Source of the DNA: Mariniblastus sp.
Lineage (GTDB): Bacteria; Planctomycetota; Planctomycetia; Pirellulales; Pirellulaceae
Direction: 5' to 3'
Assembly (NCBI GenBank): GCA_022447555.1
Contig: JAKVBF010000020.1
Location: 1-60,771, forward strand
DNA length: 60,771 nt
The notes beneath the pieces are model-generated. The model ran no database searches, had not been told where the DNA came from, and saw only the letters and a program-made list of their open reading frames with translations. Made by a program: the position numbers and the translations under genes. Below, one piece after another: positions 27,726 to 36,315 of the stretch. The first letter of the stretch is position 1. The number at the start of each line of letters is the position of its first letter.

Positions 27726-29114
27726 ATGTACTTGCTTCCTGCAATACAAATCGAGGACTCTGATGTTCGCCTGCCCTGCCCTGCCTTGCATCTGTTACAG
27801 TTTGCAAGTCGTGGATGCGGGAACCATTTAGGCACCCAAAATCTATTTTCGGAATTCGGAAAAGCCAATTTAGATATCGGGTTTCAGCAACCGGAGAATT
27901 TATCTGAGTCGATTTTATTCAATAGCCCCGCGCTGCTTTGTTTTGCGCTGGCGCATTGTCGACATCAGGCGGATGGCCCGGAATCGTGGGGTGAGTTGAG
28001 TCGTTGGGCGGATCGGCACTTGGTCTCCCTGCTATCTGATGTCATTCCTATTTCTGAGTCTAGTCGTTTCGTTCAATGGGATTCGCAAAAAGACGAAATT
28101 GGATGGTTGCATCGAAGGTTCTTATATAAACCCAAAGTTGGCCGTTTAGTTAAATTTCTTTGGCATGTTGCCCGCACTCAGGGCCGTAAAATGTCGAAGC
28201 AAGCGATTCGTGATTGGGTTACCGCATCGCGTGTCCGATGCGATGCAATGCCAAAACAGCTCAAAGGAAAGGCCGAAACGATTTTGCGGGCCGATGATTT
28301 GATTACCTCGGCTTATGATCGATCCCCGTCGGCTCATGGATTTGAAACGACTTGGCAAGTGGTACAACGGTGCTCTTGCCTGCTGGAAGAATTCGATGAT
28401 CGGCTGAAAGTTGAAAAACTAAAATCACTGAAGCAGTTGGCCTACGGCGCGAGTCATGAGGTCAACAATCCCTTGGCCAATATTGCGACGAGGGCCGAAA
28501 CCTTATTGCGTGGTGAGTCCGATCCTGAAAAAAGTCGTCTGTTGTCGGTTGTCCATGCCCAAGCCATGCGTGCCCACGACATGATTGCTGATATGATGCT
28601 TTTTGCGAATCCACCCCAAATGGATTTGCAAACCCAAGATCTCAAGAAACTGACTCAACAGTTGGTGATTGAATTGAAGCCCGAGTTGCAGGATGCGGCC
28701 GTTGCAGTACACGTCCGAGAGTATCCCGGGGTGAGAAGGGTGTCGGTTGATCCGACTCACTTTCAGGTGGCCATGAAAGCCATTGTTCGCAATGCGATCG
28801 AGGCCATTGGTCATCAAGGTGAAATTCGGATAAGGTTTTTCCGTGAATCGAGCGACTGGTTAGGGATCTCGATATTAGATACGGGACCCGGTGTCGGTGC
28901 AGAGTTGGCAAACCATATTTTTGATCCCTTCTATTCGGGGCGCGAGGCAGGCCGAGGACTGGGGTTTGGGCTTTCGAAGGCATGGCGGATCATCGATGCG
29001 CATGGTGGGCAAATCTTTTGCGATCACACTCGTGAAAACGGGGGGAAATTTGAAATTCGTCTCCCGGTTGCTCATAATTTTTTGAGCCGAATTGACATTG
29101 CTCGCGCAGCGTAA
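27726..29114 (+). CDS. Soluble sensor histidine kinase
   Basis: 462 residues without TM segments. The H-box is GASHEVNNPLANI with His244; the N-box is AIVRNAIEAIG (Asn356); G1 is ILDTGPGVG (Asp385); G2 is GRGLGFGLSKA (409-419). The N-terminal ~230 residues match no sensor domain I know; the segment FNSPALLCFALAHCRHQ is faintly HDOD-like, a weak impression. The start ATG at 27726 lies 72 bases past the terminator of the HTH-receiver gene, suggesting the two share a pathway but are transcribed separately or by readthrough. The signal is unknown and probably intracellular. Confidence 0.9.
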   Translation: MYLLPAIQIEDSDVRLPCPALHLLQFASRGCGNHLGTQNLFSEFGKANLDIGFQQPENLSESILFNSPALLCFALAHCRHQADGPESWGELSRWADRHLVSLLSDVIPISESSRFVQWDSQKDEIGWLHRRFLYKPKVGRLVKFLWHVARTQGRKMSKQAIRDWVTASRVRCDAMPKQLKGKAETILRADDLITSAYDRSPSAHGFETTWQVVQRCSCLLEEFDDRLKVEKLKSLKQLAYGASHEVNNPLANIATRAETLLRGESDPEKSRLLSVVHAQAMRAHDMIADMMLFANPPQMDLQTQDLKKLTQQLVIELKPELQDAAVAVHVREYPGVRRVSVDPTHFQVAMKAIVRNAIEAIGHQGEIRIRFFRESSDWLGISILDTGPGVGAELANHIFDPFYSGREAGRGLGFGLSKAWRIIDAHGGQIFCDHTRENGGKFEIRLPVAHNFLSRIDIARAA

Positions 29115-29170
29115 AGAATAAGCTGCTTCTCGAACGTTACCGTTCGCAACAAAAGCTCTCCATTGAGGCC

Positions 29171-30727
29171 ATGATGGAATCGTCAACTGCCATGATCGCA
29201 CCGCCAAAATACCGTGTTTCTTTATGGGCAGCCTTGTTGCCTGTTGCGGTGCTGATTGCCTTGTTGGTCATCAATGTGGTGATCTATGGCGACGGCGCTA
29301 CCGGGGGTCCCAATCAGATTGCCTTGTTAATGGCGGCCGCAGCAGCGGCTGTGGTGGGTTTGACTTGTCGCGTCGAGTTCAAAACGATGATGAATGGAAT
29401 CGTGAACAGCTTGGGTTCAGCGCTGGGTGCGATGTTAATTCTACTGCTGATCGGATCGTTGGCTGGTACTTGGCTCATTAGCGGCGTCATACCGGCGATG
29501 ATTTTTTATGGGTTGCAGATTCTCGATCCGCAAATGTTTTTGGGTGTGACCGTGATTATCTGTGCAATTGTTTCACTTGCGACCGGCAGTAGTTGGTCGA
29601 CGATTGCAACAGTTGGCGTCGCTTTACTTGCCATTGGAAGGGCTCTTGGTGTTAGTGAAGGTCTGGTCGGTGGTGCGATCATTTCAGGGGCCTATTTTGG
29701 TGATAAGGTATCTCCCCTTTCAGATACGACGAATCTCGCCGCAGCGATGGCGGGTTCTGATTTGTTCACCCATATTAAATTTATGCTATGGACAACGGTT
29801 CCTAGTATTTTGATCACATTGGGCGTATTTTTCTGGATCGGTTTCGGAGTCGAAATTCAACCATTGGCGGATACCAATACCGCGGCGCTTTCTGCGGCCA
29901 TTACGGAGAAATTCAATCTAACACCCATTTTGTTTGTGGTCCCGGCACTGGTCTTGGGGATGGTGATCTTGAAAGTAGATGCTGTGGCCGCATTGTTTCT
30001 AGGAACTTTGTTGGGCGGTGTCTTTGCGGTGATCTTTCAACCAGCGATCATTTCGGAAGTTTCAAATTTGCCTGACGTTACCGTTGTGAAAATGGTCGAG
30101 GGAAAACAAGTGACGGAGTCTGAGCCTGCTGGTTATGTCAAGCAATGCTACGTTGCAGTGATCAACGCAATGTCTGTAGAAACCAGTATCGATTCAAAAG
30201 ATAAGTTCGCTCGCGACCTGCTTAGTGCTGGTGGCATGAATGGTATGTTGAATACAATCTGGTTAATCGTGACGGCAATGTGTTTTGGGGGTGTGATGGA
30301 AGCATGTGGCCTTTTGCAGCGTATCACGATACCCTTAGTGAACCTCGCGAAAACAACGGGTTCTTTGATTGCGACCACCGTTGCTAGTTGCCTGTTTGTC
30401 AATGTGACCGCATCCGATCAATATTTGGCGTTGGTGGTGCCGGGACGGATGTACCGCAAAACGTATCGAGAACGGGGCTTGGCCCCTCAAGTTTTAAGCC
30501 GCACGCTTGAGGATTCCGGAACGGTGACCTCTGTTTTAATCCCGTGGAACACGTGTGGGGCGACTCAGGCGGCGATCTTAAATGTTGAAACGCTTGTTTA
30601 CGCGCCCTATTGTCTGTTCAACATCATCAGTCCGATCATGACGCTGATGTTTGGTTTCTTGGGGATTGCAATCGCAAAATTACAAGTAGACGCGGAGCCC
30701 GATGTTGATCTTACTGAGCAAGCATGA
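29171..30727 (+). CDS. nhaC: Na+/H+ antiporter, NhaC family
   Basis: The antiporter exchanges external protons for internal sodium. The 518-residue protein has about 12 TM segments and NhaC signatures: ATGSSWSTIATVGVALLAIG, ISGAYFGDKVSPLSDTTNLAAA (an aspartate-rich ion-binding region), and DQYLALVVPGRMYR followed by EDSGTVTSVLIPWNTCGA. A hydrophilic loop of about 50 residues (KMVEGKQVTES...) lies between TM 8 and 9 and looks longer than usual. The start is ATG 29171; the second ATG (29174) is equally possible. Confidence 0.92.
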   Translation: MMESSTAMIAPPKYRVSLWAALLPVAVLIALLVINVVIYGDGATGGPNQIALLMAAAAAAVVGLTCRVEFKTMMNGIVNSLGSALGAMLILLLIGSLAGTWLISGVIPAMIFYGLQILDPQMFLGVTVIICAIVSLATGSSWSTIATVGVALLAIGRALGVSEGLVGGAIISGAYFGDKVSPLSDTTNLAAAMAGSDLFTHIKFMLWTTVPSILITLGVFFWIGFGVEIQPLADTNTAALSAAITEKFNLTPILFVVPALVLGMVILKVDAVAALFLGTLLGGVFAVIFQPAIISEVSNLPDVTVVKMVEGKQVTESEPAGYVKQCYVAVINAMSVETSIDSKDKFARDLLSAGGMNGMLNTIWLIVTAMCFGGVMEACGLLQRITIPLVNLAKTTGSLIATTVASCLFVNVTASDQYLALVVPGRMYRKTYRERGLAPQVLSRTLEDSGTVTSVLIPWNTCGATQAAILNVETLVYAPYCLFNIISPIMTLMFGFLGIAIAKLQVDAEPDVDLTEQA

Positions 30728-30990
30728 TCCCCTCCCAGTCTAGTCCTCGGCCGAGATTCTTTCTTGCTTAGCTTGTTGCTAGCGAATGGTTGACGTGACG
30801 GTCTTATTACACGTTGGCGAGGTCTGCTAATTCTGCTATTCAAGCGATGTCGCGTTTTAACGAAGCCGTCCCGTTTTTAACCGACGTACGGATCACTTGG
30901 CCCCTTGGTTATCGAAGAGCCACTTTTTTTGAACCCGATCCAACTTGAGCGCGTTGATGACGTAGGAGTTGGTACAAGGAGAAAGACGCA

Positions 30991-31629
30991 ATGAAACGTC
31001 AAGGCAAAAAAACGGGAATTCTATTGGGTATAGGTTGTCTTAGCATTTTACTGATTCCTGAATCCGGACGGGCCCAACAACGTCCGACGCGCGCGTCGCA
31101 GGAATATCGCTTCGCCTCTTCCCCGTTACCGAGTGGTGGTAAAGTGACGATGCAATCGGTACCTGGTAACCCCAATCAAACCGTCGTAATGGTATCGGGG
31201 GTGCCCGCGCGGATGCCTGCAGATCAAGCTTCAGCTCTAGTACCGACCTCCGAGCGCGACGGCACGCGGCAAACTGGCAGGAGTCCGATCGTGGCTCCTC
31301 GAAATATCAGCTTCCAATCACCGACCTTAGGAATGGGACCGAGCCGTCCAAGAGTTTTTGACTCCGACTGCGATTGTAAGGCAACTCAACAGACCGCCTA
31401 CCAAGCAGCTGTGGCGGATCGCTTACCGCCTTCGTTAAATACAGGATTCGGTGGCGCGACTTACGCACGGCCAGAAGGTAACCTTTTGGTTCCAAATAAT
31501 CAGTTTGAGCCGACCCAATTCCAGAATCTACCCCCCGGGACCTACATGGGAAAAGCGATTTTCGGGCAGCCGCAGTCCTACGTTGATGGTGAGCCGATGA
31601 GGAATATGTTTCGATTCCTTTTTCCTTAA
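30991..31629 (+). CDS. Exported protein of unknown function
   Basis: 212 residues. A Sec signal (GILLGIGCLSILLIPESGRAQ) precedes a polar, Pro/Ser/Gln-rich mature chain with few predicted strands and no recognised domain. The centre has DSDCDCK and the end has LPPGTYMGKAIFGQPQSYVDGEP. GTACAAGGAGAAAGACGC upstream supports the ATG at 30991. It could be an envelope or extracellular protein; no function is assigned. Confidence 0.72.
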   Translation: MKRQGKKTGILLGIGCLSILLIPESGRAQQRPTRASQEYRFASSPLPSGGKVTMQSVPGNPNQTVVMVSGVPARMPADQASALVPTSERDGTRQTGRSPIVAPRNISFQSPTLGMGPSRPRVFDSDCDCKATQQTAYQAAVADRLPPSLNTGFGGATYARPEGNLLVPNNQFEPTQFQNLPPGTYMGKAIFGQPQSYVDGEPMRNMFRFLFP

Positions 31630-31673
31630 TACTTCGCCAGGCCCCCGCCATCGTTGCCAACCCCATTGCTGGT

Positions 31674-31931
31674 TCATTGGTCGCAAGGGTTGACTCCGGG
31701 TTTTAAATCGCATTCATCGCAAAACGGACATTGTTTTGGGTCCGTTTTGTCCTCTTCCTCCAATTCATCACTGCGGAAGCCAATGGTTTCCCGCCATCCA
31801 CAGTTGAGGCACTTGAGTTCGTAAGCGTTGATCGTCAAGTCCTCAGACTGAAAGTAGTTGTATTTGCACTGCAAATCACAACCTTCGAGGTTGTTTGGGC
31901 ATTTACTGGCTGCCGGCTGTAAGGGTCTCAA
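31674..31931 (-). CDS. Small double zinc-ribbon protein
   Basis: 85 residues from a TTG at 31931. Four cysteine pairs are visible, CDLQC, CLNCGW and CPFCDEC among them, suggesting one or two zinc sites; the last part is acidic. The TTG start is favoured by GGGAG six bases upstream, but the frame stays open up to a TAA near 32015 and its upstream part (EPPEANPQPVIIREYDL) looks protein-like, so the real start could be an unusual codon upstream. Function unknown. Confidence 0.65.
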   Translation of the reverse strand: MRPLQPAASKCPNNLEGCDLQCKYNYFQSEDLTINAYELKCLNCGWRETIGFRSDELEEEDKTDPKQCPFCDECDLKPGVNPCDQ

Positions 31932-32000
31932 ATCATACTCCCGGATGATTACCGGTTGAGGGTTTGCTTCTGGTGGTTCTAAAGAGGGCTGGAAACGGTG

Positions 32001-32006
32001 TATAAT
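32001..32006 (+). promoter_or_regulatory. Candidate -10 box for the DUF1080 gene
   Basis: A perfect TATAAT lies 73 bases before the start codon of the DUF1080 gene. No good -35 is seen at 16-18 bases upstream. Confidence 0.3.
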
Positions 32007-32078
32007 TCCTCCATCTTAGCAGCTTGGTTCATCGTGCGCCGAGCGTCTTGTTTTTGCTACAAATTTGGATGGCCGGTC

Positions 32079-32726
32079 ATGTTTCATCGCCTTGTAATTT
32101 TACTGATCTTGTTGGTTCCGGTAAACGTGGAGGCTCAAGAAGCCACCCCCAGTGGAGACGGTTGGGTTTTATTGTTCAATACTAAAGATTTAACTGGATG
32201 GTCGCAGAAAAATGGTACAGCCGACTACAAAGTGATTGATGGGACCGTCAAAGGAACTACGTCGGAAGGAAGTCCTAACTCTTTTCTCTGTACTGATCGC
32301 GACTTCGGAGATTTCGAGTTAATGTTTGAAACGAAAGTCGACAACGGTCTGAATTCGGGCGTTCAGATTCGGTCGCAGAGTAAGACTGAGTTTAAGAAGG
32401 GGCGAGTTCATGGGCCGCAGGTTGAGATCGAGATGGCGCCAGGCGAGTCAGGTTACATTTATTCTGAAGGTACCGGACGAGGCTGGTTGAGTCAGAAACG
32501 AGATAAGAAAGATACGTTTAAAAACGGTCAGTGGAATCAGTACCGCGTGTTGGCCAAAGGTGCTCGAATTCAAACGTGGGTCAATGGGATTGCTGTCGCT
32601 GACATGACGGATGAAGATTCTTCTCGTAAAGGGTTCATTGGCTTACAGGTTCACGGTATCCCAAAAAACAAAGGTCCTTTTTCGGTTCAATGGCGAAACA
32701 TAAAGATTCGCGAGCTCAAAGACTAG
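32079..32726 (+). CDS. Exported DUF1080 (3-keto-disaccharide hydrolase) family protein
   Basis: 215 residues from the ATG at 32079, which directly starts a Sec signal (FHRLVILLILLVPVNVEAQ). The mature part is a LamG/concanavalin-like DUF1080 domain: GWVLLFNTKDLTGW, the DFELMFETKVDNGLNSGVQIRS core, GPQVEIE, QWNQYRVLAKGARIQTWVNG, and GFIGLQVHG near the end. Members act on 3-keto glycosides or related sugars; substrate not known here. The 3' end overlaps that of the MMPL gene by 11 bp, tail to tail. Confidence 0.9.
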   Translation: MFHRLVILLILLVPVNVEAQEATPSGDGWVLLFNTKDLTGWSQKNGTADYKVIDGTVKGTTSEGSPNSFLCTDRDFGDFELMFETKVDNGLNSGVQIRSQSKTEFKKGRVHGPQVEIEMAPGESGYIYSEGTGRGWLSQKRDKKDTFKNGQWNQYRVLAKGARIQTWVNGIAVADMTDEDSSRKGFIGLQVHGIPKNKGPFSVQWRNIKIRELKD

Positions 32727-34962
32727 CTGAGGGAGTTTCGTCGTCCCCTTTGCAATGCAGCTGCCGATTGCCTGAACGAGAGATGGCTAACAAAATGGCC
32801 GGTAACATGAGGACATCGGCAATCAGAGCGACCATCAGTAGGAGCGAGATGGTACTCGCAAATCGTGACATGACGTAAAGTTCGCTGAAATAAGAGCAGC
32901 CGATTCCCGCGCAGCTGATCATGGTGGTGTGGAGCATCGCCGGTCCGCATTGGCGGATCGCTTTAGTTAGTTCGGGATTGACCTGAAACAGGCTGCCTCC
33001 AAATTCCCGAAAGCGGATCAAGAAGTGAGAGGTGTCGTCCACTGCAATCCCCAGTGCAACACTGGCGGTCATGGCGATTGCCAAATCTACCGGTGCATCG
33101 AGCAGGCCGAGTGTTCCAAAAACCAGAAGTGCGGGCATGACATTGGGTATCATGGCAACCAGTCCCAAACCGACAGATCTGAGGACCACGATCAATAGTG
33201 GTGTGATGATTAAGAAGGCCAATAGGAAGTTTTTGAACAGATCTCCCAGCAACGTTTCCTGAGCATGGTGAAACAGGAAGGTCTTACCTGAGAATACGAA
33301 TTCAGGTGGAAGGAAATCGGGTTGGCCGGCAGCGGTTTGAGCCGCCTGAGTTTCCACAATGTTTGTGACGGATTCCTGCAGTCTCGAAAAATCGCTTTTT
33401 TGAGTGAACGGGAACCGCAAACTGATTCGCCACATCTCTTGGTTTTCATTGATTTTCAAGAATAACCCGTTGGCAATCTTACCCCGTTGTGACTGGAGCT
33501 TGCTCCGAAAGATTGTTCGTTTAATGAGGCTGCGACCCGTCAGTTTCTTTGGCTCTTGTGGCAGGTAGTTCAGCAAAGAGTGGGCGACATCAATATCCGG
33601 CAATGCCAGCCAGGCGTCTTGGAGTCGGCGGACGTACTGGTAACGCTGGAGGAATCCATCCGCCGAGGCATTGTTAAATATGACAACGGCTTCGGTCTGA
33701 TCGAGAGGTCCTAACTGACGTTCCAAATTTGCAATATTGCGGACAACCGGAGAGTCGGGTTCAAAAAATCCGTCGACTTCAACACTTGCTTCAAGACGTC
33801 CCAGTCCAATCAGAGCAACCGCAACGCTTACCATCGTGCCCATGACAATCAGGCCCCGAAAGCGATCCGTGAATGAAAGAAACTTTGTCCAGAAAAAAGA
33901 ACTTTCTTTTTGATGAGCGAGTGTCTTCAAACCGTTTTGGCCAAAACGCGTGAGAAGCCATGGGACGACAATCAGTTGGAACAGAAGAGAGAATAGGACA
34001 CCGGCAGCGCAGTAAAATCCGAAATCTCGAATGGCCGGAAAATTACTACGGGTCAACGATAGCATCCCGATTGCGGTCGTCGAGGTTGATATGGTGCAGG
34101 GCTTCCAGGCGATTCGAAGCAACTCTCTTGGGTTCCCAATGGATTCGAGGTTGTAGCGGATTAGATGCAGGCAACCCGAAATAGTCAGTACAAACGTAAG
34201 GGTTGGGATGATCGATGACAAACCACCCAATTTTGCTCCACATATCGGTAGGAATGCGACACTGGCTCCGGCAGCCAATCCTGATGTGGCAAAGACGATC
34301 ACTGTCAACGCGATGTTTCGAAGACAAATCATTGCCACCACCGTGGCAATGATCATTGAAGGGATCAGCATCTTAAGAAAGCTTTGTTTGATTTGCTGAT
34401 CAAAATAGTTGGCCAAATAGGGATAGCCACCGATGGAGACGAGGCCTCGGTCCAGATTTGGCATCATGTCGAGCGTGTCCCAAAGGTCTCGCATAAAAAC
34501 ACCGCGGTTTTTGGTTCCCTTTGCATTTAACTCGACGACGAGACAGGTCTTGTTTGGGTTTTCTAAGCCAAAAAAGATGCCTCGTAACGCACGTACCGCT
34601 TCACTGCGTTGGAAATTGAGTTCTGTTTTCAAGCGGTTGATCGCGTCGGGTCCCGCTACCACGCTCTCGATCAGGGTGGCCGATTCAGAACTTCGGATTC
34701 GGTTCGCCAGTTCGGTTAATCGCGAGTCTTCCGTTGTGCACCCCTCCCACGAAATTACGACGAAGTCATCGGAAGAAAAGTTGTTTTGAAACAACTCGTA
34801 GGCGTCGCGAGCCGCCGAATTATCGGGCAACCAAGCCATCACATCCTCGGTGTTGGTTTGGATGCGGCTGAAACCAACAGCCATCATCAAAAGGACCAAG
34901 ACCACAAATCCCATCCCAATTTGATCGAGTCGCCATGAGTGTTTTAATGGGTCTGGAATCAT
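32716..34962 (-). CDS. MMPL/RND-superfamily transporter
   Basis: 748 residues in two halves, each with one TM, a large extracytoplasmic loop and a 5-TM SSD-like bundle (first near 195-345, second near 590-730). Family features include QTNTEDVMAWLPDNS at the start of the first loop, and the SSD-like stretches ATVVAMICLRNIALTVIV and ALGIAVDDTSHFLIRF; the Asp pair of the second half (AVDDT) is the usual proton-relay site. It probably exports lipids or hydrophobic compounds by proton antiport. Substrate unknown; no partner genes adjacent. Confidence 0.88.
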   Translation of the reverse strand: MIPDPLKHSWRLDQIGMGFVVLVLLMMAVGFSRIQTNTEDVMAWLPDNSAARDAYELFQNNFSSDDFVVISWEGCTTEDSRLTELANRIRSSESATLIESVVAGPDAINRLKTELNFQRSEAVRALRGIFFGLENPNKTCLVVELNAKGTKNRGVFMRDLWDTLDMMPNLDRGLVSIGGYPYLANYFDQQIKQSFLKMLIPSMIIATVVAMICLRNIALTVIVFATSGLAAGASVAFLPICGAKLGGLSSIIPTLTFVLTISGCLHLIRYNLESIGNPRELLRIAWKPCTISTSTTAIGMLSLTRSNFPAIRDFGFYCAAGVLFSLLFQLIVVPWLLTRFGQNGLKTLAHQKESSFFWTKFLSFTDRFRGLIVMGTMVSVAVALIGLGRLEASVEVDGFFEPDSPVVRNIANLERQLGPLDQTEAVVIFNNASADGFLQRYQYVRRLQDAWLALPDIDVAHSLLNYLPQEPKKLTGRSLIKRTIFRSKLQSQRGKIANGLFLKINENQEMWRISLRFPFTQKSDFSRLQESVTNIVETQAAQTAAGQPDFLPPEFVFSGKTFLFHHAQETLLGDLFKNFLLAFLIITPLLIVVLRSVGLGLVAMIPNVMPALLVFGTLGLLDAPVDLAIAMTASVALGIAVDDTSHFLIRFREFGGSLFQVNPELTKAIRQCGPAMLHTTMISCAGIGCSYFSELYVMSRFASTISLLLMVALIADVLMLPAILLAISRSGNRQLHCKGDDETPSASL

Positions 34963-35063
34963 CGATGGCCAACGCCGTTGATTGCGAAATGGAAAAAAAT
35001 CGCCGGTCGAGAATAAAGTGGAGCGAGTGGGGAAAGAACTATAATTAACACTTGGGCAGTTTG

Positions 35064-36269
35064 TTAAAATCTGTCCTGGTTAACAAACTGAGGCATTAAT
35101 TCAAAACCATTTGGGAATGTCAAGGTTGAGGTAGCTGCCGTCAATTCGTTGTATTCCAACGATTCGTCGGGTGTGACACCAGAGCCACAAATAGCGAATG
35201 GAACATCACCATGACTGTGAGTCTTGGTGCTCAGGAAAGTAGGGTGGTCGGGCGTGATCATGAGCCGCCAATTGGGGTATTGCTCCAGCGCCGACATCAC
35301 AGGCTGAACGATGCAGCGATCAATTTCTTGTAGCGATTCTATTTTCTTGATGACATCCCCTTCATGAGATGCCTCGTCGGGAGCTTCAACATGAACACAA
35401 ACTAGGTCGAACTTTTGAATGGCTTGAATGGCGTACTCTCCTTTTGCGGCGTAATTGGTGTCGAGATAACCGGTAGCGCCGGGAACTTCGATTCGTTCCC
35501 AGCCAACCAGTGATGCCAGGCCTCGCAGCAGGTCGACCGCGGTGATCATGGCCCCCCGAAGGTTGTATAACGAGGCAAACGATTCGAGTTGCGGTTGTTG
35601 CCCGAGGCCCCATAGCCATAAATTAGTCGCAGGTCGTTTCCCTGCAGCGATTCGCTGCTGATTGACAGGATGATCGGAAAACCATCGCACGCTGTTGCTC
35701 ATTAATTCTGACAGCAGAGTGCTTCCGGGCCCTCTGGGGAAGTCATCACCGACCGGTTTATCGGTCAAATCATGAGGTGGCGTTGCTCGAGTCTCAGCCG
35801 AGAATGGTGCCTGAGAGCCACGGTATAGCAATAGGTTGCGATAGCTCACGCCAGGTAGAAATTCTAACTGGGTGTCGGGGGTATGGATGGCAGCTGTTTT
35901 TAATAATTCACTTGCCTCGTCCGATGAAATATGGTCGGCCGTAAAGTCCTGCATGATCTGGTCAATGATGGTGACGAGGTTACATCGTATGGCCCAGTCA
36001 TCGGGGCCCATTTCAATGCCTTGAGCAGCCGCCTCTAAAGGAGCTCGGCCAGTGAAGTTTCGTGTTGGGTCATACCCCAAGAGACTCATGTTGGCCACCG
36101 CCGAGCCAGCGGTCAGATGGGCGGGTGTGTGGTTTGCTCGGCCCACGAGTCCTCTTTTTGCCACGGCATCCATCGATGGTATTTGGGCCGCTTGAAGCGG
36201 AGTGAGGCCGTTCAATTCGTTTTGTGGCTGATCCGCGCAACCGTCGGGAATCACGATGACATATTTCAT
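35064..36269 (-). CDS. apgM: ApgM-type cofactor-independent phosphoglycerate mutase-like protein (possible homoserine kinase)
   Basis: 401 residues from the ATG at 36269. Archaeal-type alkaline-phosphatase-superfamily motifs are present: VIPDGCAD (Asp9, Asp13), TAGSAVANMSLLGYDP with catalytic Ser56, and the metal-binding TPDHPTFLSTKTHSHGDVPF near the C-terminus. The start follows the hom stop by 46 bp on the same strand. Proteins of this type next to hom/thrC have been proposed in some bacteria to act as homoserine kinase rather than mutase. The context here fits that idea but does not prove it. Catalytic residues seen are consistent with either reaction. Confidence 0.85.
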   Translation of the reverse strand: MKYVIVIPDGCADQPQNELNGLTPLQAAQIPSMDAVAKRGLVGRANHTPAHLTAGSAVANMSLLGYDPTRNFTGRAPLEAAAQGIEMGPDDWAIRCNLVTIIDQIMQDFTADHISSDEASELLKTAAIHTPDTQLEFLPGVSYRNLLLYRGSQAPFSAETRATPPHDLTDKPVGDDFPRGPGSTLLSELMSNSVRWFSDHPVNQQRIAAGKRPATNLWLWGLGQQPQLESFASLYNLRGAMITAVDLLRGLASLVGWERIEVPGATGYLDTNYAAKGEYAIQAIQKFDLVCVHVEAPDEASHEGDVIKKIESLQEIDRCIVQPVMSALEQYPNWRLMITPDHPTFLSTKTHSHGDVPFAICGSGVTPDESLEYNELTAATSTLTFPNGFELMPQFVNQDRF

Positions 36270-36315
36270 GGGGTTTCGATCCGTTGCACTCAAGGTAAGG
36301 TCGGCGGCTACTTAT

